NCBI GenBank assembly: GCA_003165465.1
Contig: PLUM01000041.1
Location: forward strand, 11,840 to 66,085
Length of the DNA stretch: 54,246 bases
From: Acidobacteriota bacterium
Lineage (GTDB): Bacteria; Acidobacteriota; Terriglobia; Acidiferrales; UBA7541
Reading direction: 5' to 3'
The notes beneath the pieces are model-generated. The model made no database searches. It had not been told where the DNA came from and saw only the letters and a list, made by a program, of their open reading frames with translations. Shown one piece after another: positions 15,988-24,842 of this stretch. Position numbers and translations under genes: made by a program. Position 1 is the first letter of the stretch, and every line of letters starts with the position of its first letter.

Positions 15988-18900
15988 ATGCCATCATTCG
16001 CTGTCCGACATCCTTACCTGATTATCGTGGTTTGCCTGTTCGTGGTCGTCCTGGGAGTAACCAGCCTGGCCCGCATGCCGGTGGATATGTTTCCTCCCAT
16101 CAAGATTCCCGTCGTCCTTGCCGCGACCTTTTACAACGGCATGCCTCCCCAGCAGATCGAAGCCGACATCACGGATGTGTTTGAGCGATTCTTCACGCTG
16201 GCGGGCGGAGTGGACCACATGGAGTCGCGGTCGCTACCCGGCGTCAGTTTGATCAAAGTTTATTTTCAGCCCGGCACGGATGCGGATGCGGACGTCACGC
16301 AAATTTCCAACCTGGCCCTGGCCGTCATGCGGAGGCTTCCTCAGGGGACCCAGCCGCCGGTTGTGCTCAAGGTGGACGCTTCCAGCCTGCCGGTATGCTT
16401 GTTGACCGTGAATGGAGAAGGATTTAACGAAACTCAACTGCAAGATATATTGCGCTACACGATTCGCAACCAGATCGCGGGCGTTCCCGGCGCAACCATC
16501 CCAACGCCCTTCGGCGGCAAAACCCGGCAAATCATGGTCTATGTGGACCCGCTCAAGTTACAGGCTCACCAGTTGAGCCCGATGGACGTGGTTCGCGCCA
16601 CAAATTCTTCCAACTCGATTCTTCCCGCCGGCGACGTGCGTCTCGGCCCGATCGATTACAACATCTATACCAACGCGCAGGTTGCGGACCCGAAGGACCT
16701 CAATGAGATTCCCCTCAAGACCGAGGGCGAGAAATCCGTTTTTATTTCGGACGTCGGCAAGGCTGTGGACGGCTCCGCCCAGCAATACAACATCGTCCGG
16801 GTCAATGGCGAGAAGTCCGCATATGTGACGATTCAGAAACAGGGAGGGGACACCAACACGATCGCCGTGGTGGATGGAATCAGGGCCGCCATCAAGAACC
16901 TGCGCGACATCCCGGCGCAGCTCCATACGCTTGTCACCTTCGATCAATCCGTGTTCGTCAAGGAAGCCATTTCCACGGTGCTGCGCGAAGGTGCAGTCGG
17001 CATTTTTCTCACTGGTTTGATGATTCTGGTTTTCCTTGGGAGTTTTCGCGCCACGCTGGCTGTTTTCCTTTCCATTCCGATTTCGGTGTTCATCACATTT
17101 TTCATCCTGCACAGCATGGGCAAATCCATTGATGCCATGGTGCTGAGCGGACTGGCGCTGGCGTTTTCGCGACTGATTGACGACTCCGTGGTGGTGATCG
17201 AAAACATCCATCGCCACCTGGAGATGGGTGAGGATCCGGCCGTGGCGGCCGTCAATGGAACCAACGAAGTCGCGCTCGCCGTTCTGGCCATCATGCTGGT
17301 GGCGGTGGTCGTGTTTTTTCCCGTCACGTTCCTGTTTGGCGTGAGTTCGTATCTGTTCGGCGCGCTGGCGCTCGGTGTTGTGCTCGCTCTCTTCGCGTCG
17401 TACTTTGACGCGGTGACCGTCGTGCCACTGTTCTGCGCGAGGTACCTTAAAGCTATCCATTCGCACGCGGAGGGCGAAGATGAAAGGGGAAAATCCTGGG
17501 GAGCGAGATTTCATGCCGGGTTCAACACAAAATTCGAGCGGTTGCTCGACGTTTACGAAAAATGGGTGCGGAGGGCGCTGGATGCCCCGGTGACGGTCCT
17601 TGCCGGATTCCTGGGATTGTTCTTTCTGAGCTTTCTGTTGGTTCCGTTAATCGGCGTGTCGTTTTTTCCGAAAACAGACGCCGGCCAGTTTGTCGTCAAT
17701 GTGAAAGCTCCGACGGGTACGCGAATTGAGCTGACCGACGAATATGTAAATCGCGTGGAAAAGATCGTGCGGCAGGTCGTTCCGCCGGGGGAACTGGAAA
17801 CCACGGTTTCCAATGTCGGACTGACACCGGATTTTTCCGCGCTGTTCACACCCAACGCCGGCATGCACACGGCGTTTCTTCAAGTGGGATTGAAGGAAGA
17901 CCACAAGGCCAGCAGCTTTGCCTATATGAGCGAAGTTCGCAAGCGCGTGGCCACGCAAATTCCCGAATTGCGGACCTACTTTCAGTCCGGTGGCCTCGTG
18001 GATGCCGTGCTCAACCAGGGCGCTCCCGCGCCAATCGACGTGCAGGTGAGCGGAATGGACCTCGATGCGGATGCGCGCATTGCCCAGGATCTTGCTCGCC
18101 AATTCCGCCAGATCCCCGGCATTTCGGATGTTTACATTCCTCAGGACATGGATTATCCCGCGTTGCAGGTCAATGTGAACCGGGCGCGGGCCAGTGAACT
18201 GGGGCTGAGTCCCCAGGAAGTGGTGGACAACCTCATCACCTCGCTGACGTCCAACGCGATGATCGCTCCCGGTTACTGGGTGGACCCGAAAAGCGGGAAC
18301 AATTATTTTGTGACCGTGCAATATCCGGAAAATCAGCTGCATTCGATCGAGGATTTGAAGGCCATGCCGCTGCGCGGCTCCGGCTTGAAGCTTCCTACGT
18401 ACTTGAATCAGGTCGCCGATGTGAGCGTTGTCCAGTCCCCCACGGAAGTGGACCATTATCAACTGCAACGAGCGGTGGATGTTTACGTGGCTCCCGCGGC
18501 GGAAGACATCGGGAAACCGGCCGCGGCCATTTCCAAAATTATCGCCAGCACTAAACTTCCACCGAACCTGCGCATCAACGTGCGCGGGCTGATCGTCACG
18601 ATGCAGAACTCCTTCCGGAGTTTCGGGCTGGGCCTGCTGCTCGCCATTCTGCTGGTATATCTGATTCTCGTGGCGCAATTCTCGTCGTTCATCGATCCGT
18701 TTCTGATCGTGCTGGCCGTTCCCACAGGGCTTGTGGGTGTGGTCATCTCGCTGGCCGTGACGGGCACGACGTTGAACATTCAGTCGCTCATGGGAATCGT
18801 GATGCTTCAAGGGATGGTCGTATCGAACAGCATTCTGATCGTGGACTTCGCCAATGTGCTCCGCAGCGAGGGGCATAGCGTTGTCGAAGCCGTTGCGGAC

Positions 18901-19143
18901 GCTTGCCGCATCCGTCTGCGCCCGATCCTGATGACTTCGCTGGCCACCATCGTCGGACTTTTGCCGATGGCCCTCAAACTGGAAACGGGCAGCGAAGCTT
19001 ATGCGCCTCTGGCGCTGGTCATTATCGGCGGACTAATTTCGTCCATCCTGCTCACCATTTTTGTGGTGCCCGCGGCGTACCTGTTGATCTATCGGCACCG
19101 CGAAAATTTGGCGAGCGTTCCGGCCATAGAGGAGGCACGGTAA
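15988..19143 (+). CDS. RND efflux permease, system A
   Basis: At 1051 residues this is a full-length AcrB/MexB-type pump with 12 predicted transmembrane helices, two large periplasmic loops and the usual N-terminus (HPYLIIVVCLFVVVLG, then MPVDMFPPIKIPVV). The proton-relay aspartates of helix 4 are Asp398-Asp399 in SRLIDDSVVVIENIHRHLE. The glycine-rich stretch that normally precedes them (GILVDD) is replaced by SRLIDD, marking a divergent branch. The second half shows LAVPTGLVGVVISLAVTGT and PILMTSLATIVGLLPMALKL. It lies 9 bp after the adaptor stop and its own stop overlaps the OMF start (TAATG), so the three are one operon. Substrate unknown. Confidence 0.93.
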   Translation: MPSFAVRHPYLIIVVCLFVVVLGVTSLARMPVDMFPPIKIPVVLAATFYNGMPPQQIEADITDVFERFFTLAGGVDHMESRSLPGVSLIKVYFQPGTDADADVTQISNLALAVMRRLPQGTQPPVVLKVDASSLPVCLLTVNGEGFNETQLQDILRYTIRNQIAGVPGATIPTPFGGKTRQIMVYVDPLKLQAHQLSPMDVVRATNSSNSILPAGDVRLGPIDYNIYTNAQVADPKDLNEIPLKTEGEKSVFISDVGKAVDGSAQQYNIVRVNGEKSAYVTIQKQGGDTNTIAVVDGIRAAIKNLRDIPAQLHTLVTFDQSVFVKEAISTVLREGAVGIFLTGLMILVFLGSFRATLAVFLSIPISVFITFFILHSMGKSIDAMVLSGLALAFSRLIDDSVVVIENIHRHLEMGEDPAVAAVNGTNEVALAVLAIMLVAVVVFFPVTFLFGVSSYLFGALALGVVLALFASYFDAVTVVPLFCARYLKAIHSHAEGEDERGKSWGARFHAGFNTKFERLLDVYEKWVRRALDAPVTVLAGFLGLFFLSFLLVPLIGVSFFPKTDAGQFVVNVKAPTGTRIELTDEYVNRVEKIVRQVVPPGELETTVSNVGLTPDFSALFTPNAGMHTAFLQVGLKEDHKASSFAYMSEVRKRVATQIPELRTYFQSGGLVDAVLNQGAPAPIDVQVSGMDLDADARIAQDLARQFRQIPGISDVYIPQDMDYPALQVNVNRARASELGLSPQEVVDNLITSLTSNAMIAPGYWVDPKSGNNYFVTVQYPENQLHSIEDLKAMPLRGSGLKLPTYLNQVADVSVVQSPTEVDHYQLQRAVDVYVAPAAEDIGKPAAAISKIIASTKLPPNLRINVRGLIVTMQNSFRSFGLGLLLAILLVYLILVAQFSSFIDPFLIVLAVPTGLVGVVISLAVTGTTLNIQSLMGIVMLQGMVVSNSILIVDFANVLRSEGHSVVEAVADACRIRLRPILMTSLATIVGLLPMALKLETGSEAYAPLALVIIGGLISSILLTIFVVPAAYLLIYRHRENLASVPAIEEAR

Positions 19144-20474
19144 TGCGGGGTACTTTTCGGCTGTCGCTCTTCGTTGTTTTCTCTGGCGCTGCTCTTGCCG
19201 CTGTTCCCTGCGGGGCGCAAACTCCGCCGCCTGCTCAAACGCAGGCGCAAAGTCAAACCACGCATTTGACGCTGGCGGAGGCGGAGGGCATCGCAATCCA
19301 GAACCATCCAAGGATTCAGGCGGCCACGCAACTGGCTTCGGCGGCCGCCGCGCAAGTGAAGGAAGTTCAATCCGCTTATTATCCGCAGGCGGACGGCGCT
19401 GTGACCGGGGTGAAAGCGGAAAGCAATAGCCGCATTGCCGCAGGTGGCCTCAACAGTCCATCCGTGTACGATAAGTTTGCCGATGGAGTTTCCGTGAGCC
19501 AGCTCGTAACGGATTTTGGCCGCACGCACGAGCTATCCAAAAGTTCGCGCTTCCATGCGCAAGCCGAGCAGGAGAACGTGGTCACCACGCGCGCCGACGT
19601 GTTGCTGAGCGTCAACCTTTCGTACTTTGCCGTCATGAAGGCCGAGTCTGTTCTTCGAGTCGCCGAGGATACCGTGAAGGATCGCCAGTTGGTTGCGGAT
19701 CAGGTGAGCGCCCTGGCCAAGAGCAACCTCAAGTCCGGATTGGATGTGAGCTTTGCGAACGTGGATTTGGCGAGAGCGCAGCTTCTGCTGGTTCAGACGC
19801 AAAACGATTTGCAGTCTTCGTATGCGCAGCTTTCGGATGCGATGGGCTATTCGGATCAGCGGACATTTCAGCTTGCCGGCGAACCCTTGCCGGGAATCCC
19901 TCCTTCCGACGTTTCGCCGCTTATCGCCGAAGCATTGCAAAATCGCCCGGAAATCATCAGTCAGGGTTTGGACGTGCGATCGGCGCAAAGCTACGCCACA
20001 GCGGAGCGCGATCTTTGGTTTCCCACGATTTCGGCCGTCGGAGTGACTGGCCTGGTCCCCTATCGGCAAGATCCCTTGCCCAGCCGTTACGCCGCGGCAG
20101 GATTCAACGTCAACGTCCCCATTTTTAACGGACGTCTCTTCAATGCCGAGCACACGGAAGCAACCGCGCGAGCGCGAGCGCAGGAGCAGTTTCTTCGCGA
20201 TCTTCGGAATCGCATCGCCCAGGATGTGCGTACCTCCTGGCTTAATGTTGTTTCCGCCTACCAGCGCCTTTCGCTCACCGAACAGCTTTTGGCCGAAACC
20301 ACGCAGGCTTTCGATCTGGCGAAAGCTCGGTACGGACTGGGTTTAAGCTCGATCATTGAACTCAGCCAGGCGCAGCTTAGCTTGACCGAGGCGCAGATCG
20401 AGCAAGTCAGCGCGCAGTACGACTACGAAAGCCAGACGGCCAATTTGAATTACCAGTTGGGACGCGTGAAGTGA
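19143..20474 (+). CDS. TolC-family outer-membrane efflux factor, system A
   Basis: The 443-residue protein has a signal peptide (LFVVFSGAALAAVPCGAQ) and two TolC-type outer-membrane efflux repeats. Typical segments are LTLAEAEGIAIQNHPRIQAA at the mature N-terminus, RPEIISQGLDVRSAQ at the repeat boundary, and a C-terminal ARYGLGLSSIIELSQAQLSLTEAQIE. It forms the trimeric outer-membrane tunnel of the exporter. The start codon overlaps the permease stop by one base. Confidence 0.9.
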   Translation: MRGTFRLSLFVVFSGAALAAVPCGAQTPPPAQTQAQSQTTHLTLAEAEGIAIQNHPRIQAATQLASAAAAQVKEVQSAYYPQADGAVTGVKAESNSRIAAGGLNSPSVYDKFADGVSVSQLVTDFGRTHELSKSSRFHAQAEQENVVTTRADVLLSVNLSYFAVMKAESVLRVAEDTVKDRQLVADQVSALAKSNLKSGLDVSFANVDLARAQLLLVQTQNDLQSSYAQLSDAMGYSDQRTFQLAGEPLPGIPPSDVSPLIAEALQNRPEIISQGLDVRSAQSYATAERDLWFPTISAVGVTGLVPYRQDPLPSRYAAAGFNVNVPIFNGRLFNAEHTEATARARAQEQFLRDLRNRIAQDVRTSWLNVVSAYQRLSLTEQLLAETTQAFDLAKARYGLGLSSIIELSQAQLSLTEAQIEQVSAQYDYESQTANLNYQLGRVK

Positions 20475-20545
20475 ATGAAAAGTGTTGTTGCTGAAAAGCG
20501 ACTCCGCGCCTCGCGCCCGCTTGACAACGCAATTTCCCGCGTCCT

Positions 20546-20983
20546 ATGCTGAGGCACTTGAAAATCGCCATCGGTTCCGATCACGCCGGATTTGAATACA
20601 AAGAAAAAATAAAGGAACTTTTGACTTCGCTCGGGCACGAAGTCAGGGATTTCGGCACATTCAGCGCCGAGCCGGTCGACTATCCGTTGTTCATCCGTCC
20701 CACGGCGGAGGCAGTGGCTCGTGGCGAGTTCGAGCGCGGCATCGTGCTCGGCGGATCGGGGAACGGCGAAGCGATGGTTGCCAACAAAGTGCGTGGCGTG
20801 AGATGCGCACTCTGCTGGAATCTGGAAACGGCGCGGCTGGCACGGGAACACAATGACAGTAACGTACTCTCGCTCGGCCAGAGGATGATTCCCGAGGACT
20901 TGGCCTTGGAAATTGTAAAAGTTTGGCTGGCGACGCCGTTCGAGGGTGGACGCCATGTCCGGCGCCTTGCCGAGATCGAATAA
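20546..20983 (+). CDS. rpiB: Ribose-5-phosphate isomerase B, Glu-type active site
   Basis: The 145-residue LacAB/RpiB-family enzyme interconverts ribose 5-phosphate and ribulose 5-phosphate in the pentose phosphate pathway. Phosphate and ring-opening residues are in IAIGSDHAGFEYK (Asp12, His13) and HVRRL near the end. In E. coli-type RpiB the base is the Cys of ICGTG; here the segment is VLGGSGNGEAMVANK, with Gly69 in place of Cys and a Glu at position 75. This matches the mycobacterial RpiB arrangement, where Glu75 is the base. It is cytoplasmic and not obviously linked to its neighbours; a di-haem cytochrome gene follows 27 bp downstream. Confidence 0.92.
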   Translation: MLRHLKIAIGSDHAGFEYKEKIKELLTSLGHEVRDFGTFSAEPVDYPLFIRPTAEAVARGEFERGIVLGGSGNGEAMVANKVRGVRCALCWNLETARLAREHNDSNVLSLGQRMIPEDLALEIVKVWLATPFEGGRHVRRLAEIE

Positions 20984-21010
20984 AATCTGACCGTACTTTC
21001 CGAGGTAAGT

Positions 21011-21964
21011 ATGAAGCGGTTCTTAAAGATATCTCTTGTGAGTGTATTGTGTATCGCGGCCTTGCTTGCCGTGGGAATTACGTTGACGATTGGATGGCGC
21101 CCGATCCTTGGTCCGCGCTCGCGCCCGCTGACCAATCGAGTGTTCGAACGAACTCCCGAGCGCTGGGCGCGCGGAAAATACATCGTGGAAAATGAAGCTG
21201 CGTGCGCGGACTGCCATTCCCCGCACGAATGGACCAAGCACGATGCTCCAATTCCTCTTGGCATGGAGGGCGCAGGCCAGGATTTTGCATCATTGAAGGG
21301 TTTACCCGGCACTGTCGTAGCGCCCAATCTCACGCCCGATCCGGAGACCGGAACCGGCACGTGGAGCGACGACGCACTGGCCAGAGCAATTCGCGAGGGA
21401 ATTGGACACGATGGCCGCGCGTTATTTCCGATGATGCCCTACGAAGGATACCGGCATTTGCCGGACGAGGATCTGGCTTCCATCATCGTCTTCTTGCGGT
21501 CGCTGCCGCCTGTTCGAAATCCCCTTCCAAAAACGGCAATTATTTTCCCCTTGAAATATCTGATGCGGAGCACTCCCGAGCCAATCACCGATCCCGTGCC
21601 CCCGCCCGATATTTCCGATCCGGTAAAGCGTGGCGTTTTCCTCGTAACCATTTCAGGTTGCAGAGACTGCCACACGCCGGTGGACCACGGCAATCCCATT
21701 CCCAATATGGATATGTCAGGCGGGCAAATCTTTGAAGGTCCTTGGGGCAGAGTTGTCAGCGCGAATCTGACTCCCGATCCGTCAGGCATCCCGTACTACA
21801 ACGAAATCTTGTTCCTGCAGGCGATTCGAACTGGATATGTCGGTCAGCGGCCATTAAATCAGATCATGCCCTGGCGCCATTATGGCGGCATGACGGACGA
21901 AGATCTGAAAGCCATTTTTGCCTATTTGAAGACGCTCAAGCCCGTCCATAACCTTGCTGGATAA
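21011..21964 (+). CDS. Membrane-anchored di-haem cytochrome c
   Basis: The 317-residue protein has an N-terminal hydrophobic anchor (about residues 7-28) and two haem c motifs, CADCH at 65-69 and CRDCH at 217-221. Each lies in a cytochrome c fold, with PNLTPDPETGTGTWSDDALARAIREG after the first and ANLTPDPSGIPYYNEILFLQAIRTG after the second. This two-domain arrangement resembles the cytochrome subunits of alcohol or aldehyde dehydrogenases, though no dehydrogenase gene adjoins. It is probably an electron carrier in the periplasm tethered to the inner membrane. ATG 21011 has a GAGGT upstream. Confidence 0.87.
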   Translation: MKRFLKISLVSVLCIAALLAVGITLTIGWRPILGPRSRPLTNRVFERTPERWARGKYIVENEAACADCHSPHEWTKHDAPIPLGMEGAGQDFASLKGLPGTVVAPNLTPDPETGTGTWSDDALARAIREGIGHDGRALFPMMPYEGYRHLPDEDLASIIVFLRSLPPVRNPLPKTAIIFPLKYLMRSTPEPITDPVPPPDISDPVKRGVFLVTISGCRDCHTPVDHGNPIPNMDMSGGQIFEGPWGRVVSANLTPDPSGIPYYNEILFLQAIRTGYVGQRPLNQIMPWRHYGGMTDEDLKAIFAYLKTLKPVHNLAG

Positions 21965-21970
21965 CGCGGA

Positions 21971-22013
21971 GCCACCGACGACGTGCTTGCGGTGCAATGC
22001 AACGCACGGTGGC
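21971..22013. terminator. Stem-loop between convergent genes
   Basis: GCCACCG (21971-21977) can pair with CGGTGGC (22007-22013), and GTGC/GCAC extend the stem inward. It lies 7 bp after the cytochrome stop and 75 bp before the end of the convergent gene at 22088. No clear T-tract follows, so a terminator role is tentative. Confidence 0.35.
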
Positions 22014-22087
22014 GGCGATAAGAATCGGAACAATTAGAATGCAATATCATTTGCGAAGAAGGGGTTAGAGGACCGGCAAATGTATTG

Positions 22088-23134
22088 TTATTGCCCGAGG
22101 ACGAGCACCGAAAACGTGCCGGGAATCACCGGAGGTCTTGGGCGCGGGTTTTCCGGAGTCGGAGCGGGACGCTGCCCCAAATCCGCGACCGCGAGATAGA
22201 CGCGTCCGGTTTTCCGATCGAGGGCCATCGTACGCGCACCCGCCTGTGTTTTTGCGTTTTCGACAAGCGTGTATTGGTTCGGTGATTCTTCCCGAAAAAT
22301 CCAGAGAGCGCCGTCGGCGCCTGTGGAAAAATACACCAGGCCCGCTTTTGGATCGAATTCGGCGGCGTCAACGCCTTCCCCAATCGGATTCGAAGCGACA
22401 ATTTTTCCGGTAGTGGCATCCACCACAATCATCAGGCCGCCGCGGCATCCGATGAAGATGCGCGCATGTTCCCGATCCATGTCCATGCTGCTCGGCCCCT
22501 GGCATGGCGCGACGGGCCATGTTTCCAGCACTTTCAAATCCACGGCATCGAGCTTCAGGACCGTGTTGCGATCCTGCATGTTCAGGAAGATGTGCCCCGC
22601 GTTGTCGGAGGCAAGGTGTTCGGTTCTCCCGCCAAGGTTTTCGATGGTGCCGGCGATCTTTCCGGTCTTCGCATCGATTGCGGTGAGGCGCTTGCTGCCG
22701 CGATCGGCGGTAAAAATGCGCTTTGTCTCGGGATCGTAGATGATTCCGTTCGGATCGTCCCCCACGCGCACTTCGCCGATCTTCGCGAGCGTTTTGAGAT
22801 CGAAAATTACGACGGAGCCGGGATTGCTTTCGCTGATAAAGCCTCGTCCAAATTCCGAAGCGATTGCCGCGCCGTGCATGTCCGGCCCGCCCGCGATTTT
22901 TCCGACGACTGCACCGGAATCCAGGTCCAGGACGACGATTTCGGTGTCGTGAGAAACGTACAGCCGGCGGGCATCGCTATCGGCCGCGACGTAATCCCAT
23001 CCGCCATCGCCAGGAATGGGAATTTTCTTGATCGCATGATAGGCGCCTGCCGCGGCGTTCGTGAGTGTGAATATAGTGGAAAGGACCAATAGCAGTGCAG
23101 CAAGCCGCGGAATTTCCGCGCCAGTTTTCCGCAT
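22088..23134 (-). CDS. YncE-like secreted beta-propeller protein
   Basis: The 348-residue protein has a signal peptide (AALLLVLSTIFTLTNAAAGA) followed by repeated blades of about 40 residues in the YncE/40-residue beta-propeller style: RRLYVSHDTEIVVLDLDSG, RGFISESNPGSVVIFDLKT, KRIFTADRGSKRLTAIDAKTG, ARIFIGCRGGLMIVVDATTG. The C-terminal tail is proline-rich (PAPTPENPRPRPPV). Proteins of this type are periplasmic or exported and of mostly unknown function. It converges on the di-haem cytochrome gene and has no evident partner. Confidence 0.8.
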   Translation of the reverse strand: MRKTGAEIPRLAALLLVLSTIFTLTNAAAGAYHAIKKIPIPGDGGWDYVAADSDARRLYVSHDTEIVVLDLDSGAVVGKIAGGPDMHGAAIASEFGRGFISESNPGSVVIFDLKTLAKIGEVRVGDDPNGIIYDPETKRIFTADRGSKRLTAIDAKTGKIAGTIENLGGRTEHLASDNAGHIFLNMQDRNTVLKLDAVDLKVLETWPVAPCQGPSSMDMDREHARIFIGCRGGLMIVVDATTGKIVASNPIGEGVDAAEFDPKAGLVYFSTGADGALWIFREESPNQYTLVENAKTQAGARTMALDRKTGRVYLAVADLGQRPAPTPENPRPRPPVIPGTFSVLVLGQ

Positions 23135-23241
23135 GGTTTTTCCCTCGATTCCGAGTGCGTCGTTTGGTGTCTGAAAATTACAAATGTGTTGGCCCGATTT
23201 ACATTCTTGGCGATGCCGAAAATGTCGATCGTCACTGGAAT

Positions 23242-23318
23242 TGTAGCTCGCCTCTTCAGAGGCGAGGGTTTTCCGCCAATTGCGGGGAAAAGCCCCGCCT
23301 CTATAGAGGCGGGCTACA
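23242..23318. repeat. Bipartite palindromic repeat (REP-like)
   Basis: TGTAGC at the left end and GCTACA at the right end frame two palindromes, CTCGCCTCTTCAGAGGCGAG (23248-23267) and CCCGCCTCTATAGAGGCGGG (23294-23313). The two are related to each other. The element sits between the YncE-like gene start and the outer-membrane factor of system B. It resembles dispersed REP-type elements; no transposase is present here. Confidence 0.65.
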
Positions 23319-23366
23319 GCAAATCCAATATCGGAACTTAGGACGTCAACGGAGCCAGATGCGTTT

Positions 23367-24842
23367 CTAATTTACGGCAGGGAGTTGGGAGACATCCCAG
23401 CCGCCCCCGAGAGATTTCACCAGGAGGACGGTGGATGTCAAGCGGCGCGTTAGAAGGCTTACGGAGGTTCGTTCGTTTGCGAGCGCGGCGCTCTGCGCGG
23501 TGATCACCGTCAGATAGGTATCGAGGCCGCCCTTATAGCGGTTGGTGGATTGATCGAGCGCGCGGTTCGCGGCCGCGACCGCGGCATCCTGCGTCCTGGC
23601 TTCTTCGTCGAGAACGCGAAGGTCGGAGAGGGAATCCTCCACCTGTTGAAACGCAATGAGCGTGGTTTGTTGATAATCCGCGATCATTTCGTCGTAAGTG
23701 GCAATGGCCTGATCGGAAACCGCACGCCTTCGCCCCGCATCGAAAACGGTTTCCGCCGCAGAGCCGCCGATGGACCAGAGCGCGCTCGGCCCGGTCAGCC
23801 AATTTGTGAAATGGCCGCTCTCGAATCCTCCCACGAGCCCCAACATAATTGTTGGGAAAAAAGCGGCGCGCGCGATTCCAACCTGTTCGTTGGCCGAGGC
23901 GACCCGTCTTTCCGCGCTCGCAATGTCTGGGCGGCGTTCGAGCAATTCGGATGGCAATCCGGGAGGAGGCACCGGTGGAGTTGCAGGCAATGGTGCGGGA
24001 TCCAAATGGAACGAGGAAGCCGGCTGTCCGATGAGGACCGCGACGGCGTGCTCGTATTGGTCGCGCGCTGAAGTAATGTCGATGTCCTGGGCGCGCGTTT
24101 GTTCGAGCTGCGTCGTGGCCAGTTCCACGTCTTCGCGCGAGGAGAGGCCGCCCTGAAAGCGGTCCTCGGTAAGTTTAACGGCCTTTTCAAAAGCGGCAAC
24201 ATTGCTATCGAAAAGCCGCTTTTGCTCATCCAGTCCGCGCAGGGTCAGGTAATCCAGCGCCAGTTCGGCGTGCAGGCTGAGGCGAATTGTTTCCAAATCC
24301 GCGGCCGAGGCCTGCGCCAGTTCGCGGCTCGACTCCACGGTCTTCCGGACGCTTCCCCAGGCGTCAATCTCGTACGAGACATCCCCCTGAAGCATGAAAT
24401 CCGAATAATTGACGGGAGAAGTCGCGCCGAACAGGGCTTTTTTTTGAGACTGGCGCTGGCGGGACGGCGTCACGCCGGCCGTGACGAACGGAAACAGGGA
24501 CGAGCGTGTGGCGCGCAGAGCGTCACGCGCTTCCTGGAAGCGATCCACGGCTGCTCGCAGCGATTGGTTGGAGACGGTTAATTTTTCTTCCAGCGTATTC
24601 AACTGGGGATCCTGAAAAATCTCCCACCAGTTTCCTTTTTGCACGAGTTCGCCGGGCTGCGCCGTTTTCCAGGTTCCATCCGCCTTGTACGAGGGCGGAA
24701 TTTGCGCCGTGGGCTTTGAATACTTTGGGCCAACGGAGCAGCCGCCGACGAGGAGAAGTCCCAGGAAGAGAAGCGGAGACACTCGCCCGCGCGGAGAATT
24801 TCCAGAATGAAATGACGGTGAATTTCCGTTCGTTCGGGCCAT
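23367..24842 (-). CDS. NodT/OprM-family outer-membrane efflux lipoprotein, system B
   Basis: The 491-residue protein has a lipoprotein signal with lipobox LVGGC (LLLVGGCSVGPKY) and the family's typical mature start with WWEIFQDPQLNTLEEKL. Two outer-membrane-efflux repeats follow, with LDYLTLRGLDEQKRLFDSNV, LLERRPDIASAERRVASANE and TNRYKGGLDTYLTVITAQ. It forms the outer-membrane channel for RND system B. The start overlaps the adaptor stop (TAATG). It is the last gene of the permease-adaptor-OMF operon on the minus strand. Confidence 0.92.
   Translation of the reverse strand: MARTNGNSPSFHSGNSPRGRVSPLLFLGLLLVGGCSVGPKYSKPTAQIPPSYKADGTWKTAQPGELVQKGNWWEIFQDPQLNTLEEKLTVSNQSLRAAVDRFQEARDALRATRSSLFPFVTAGVTPSRQRQSQKKALFGATSPVNYSDFMLQGDVSYEIDAWGSVRKTVESSRELAQASAADLETIRLSLHAELALDYLTLRGLDEQKRLFDSNVAAFEKAVKLTEDRFQGGLSSREDVELATTQLEQTRAQDIDITSARDQYEHAVAVLIGQPASSFHLDPAPLPATPPVPPPGLPSELLERRPDIASAERRVASANEQVGIARAAFFPTIMLGLVGGFESGHFTNWLTGPSALWSIGGSAAETVFDAGRRRAVSDQAIATYDEMIADYQQTTLIAFQQVEDSLSDLRVLDEEARTQDAAVAAANRALDQSTNRYKGGLDTYLTVITAQSAALANERTSVSLLTRRLTSTVLLVKSLGGGWDVSQLPAVN

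Noticed and set aside
17647-18876. Long minus-strand open frame (409 codons) opposite RND permease A
   Set aside because: It is a His/Arg/Gln-rich antisense shadow without family resemblance; the plus strand encodes a full-length permease with all motifs.
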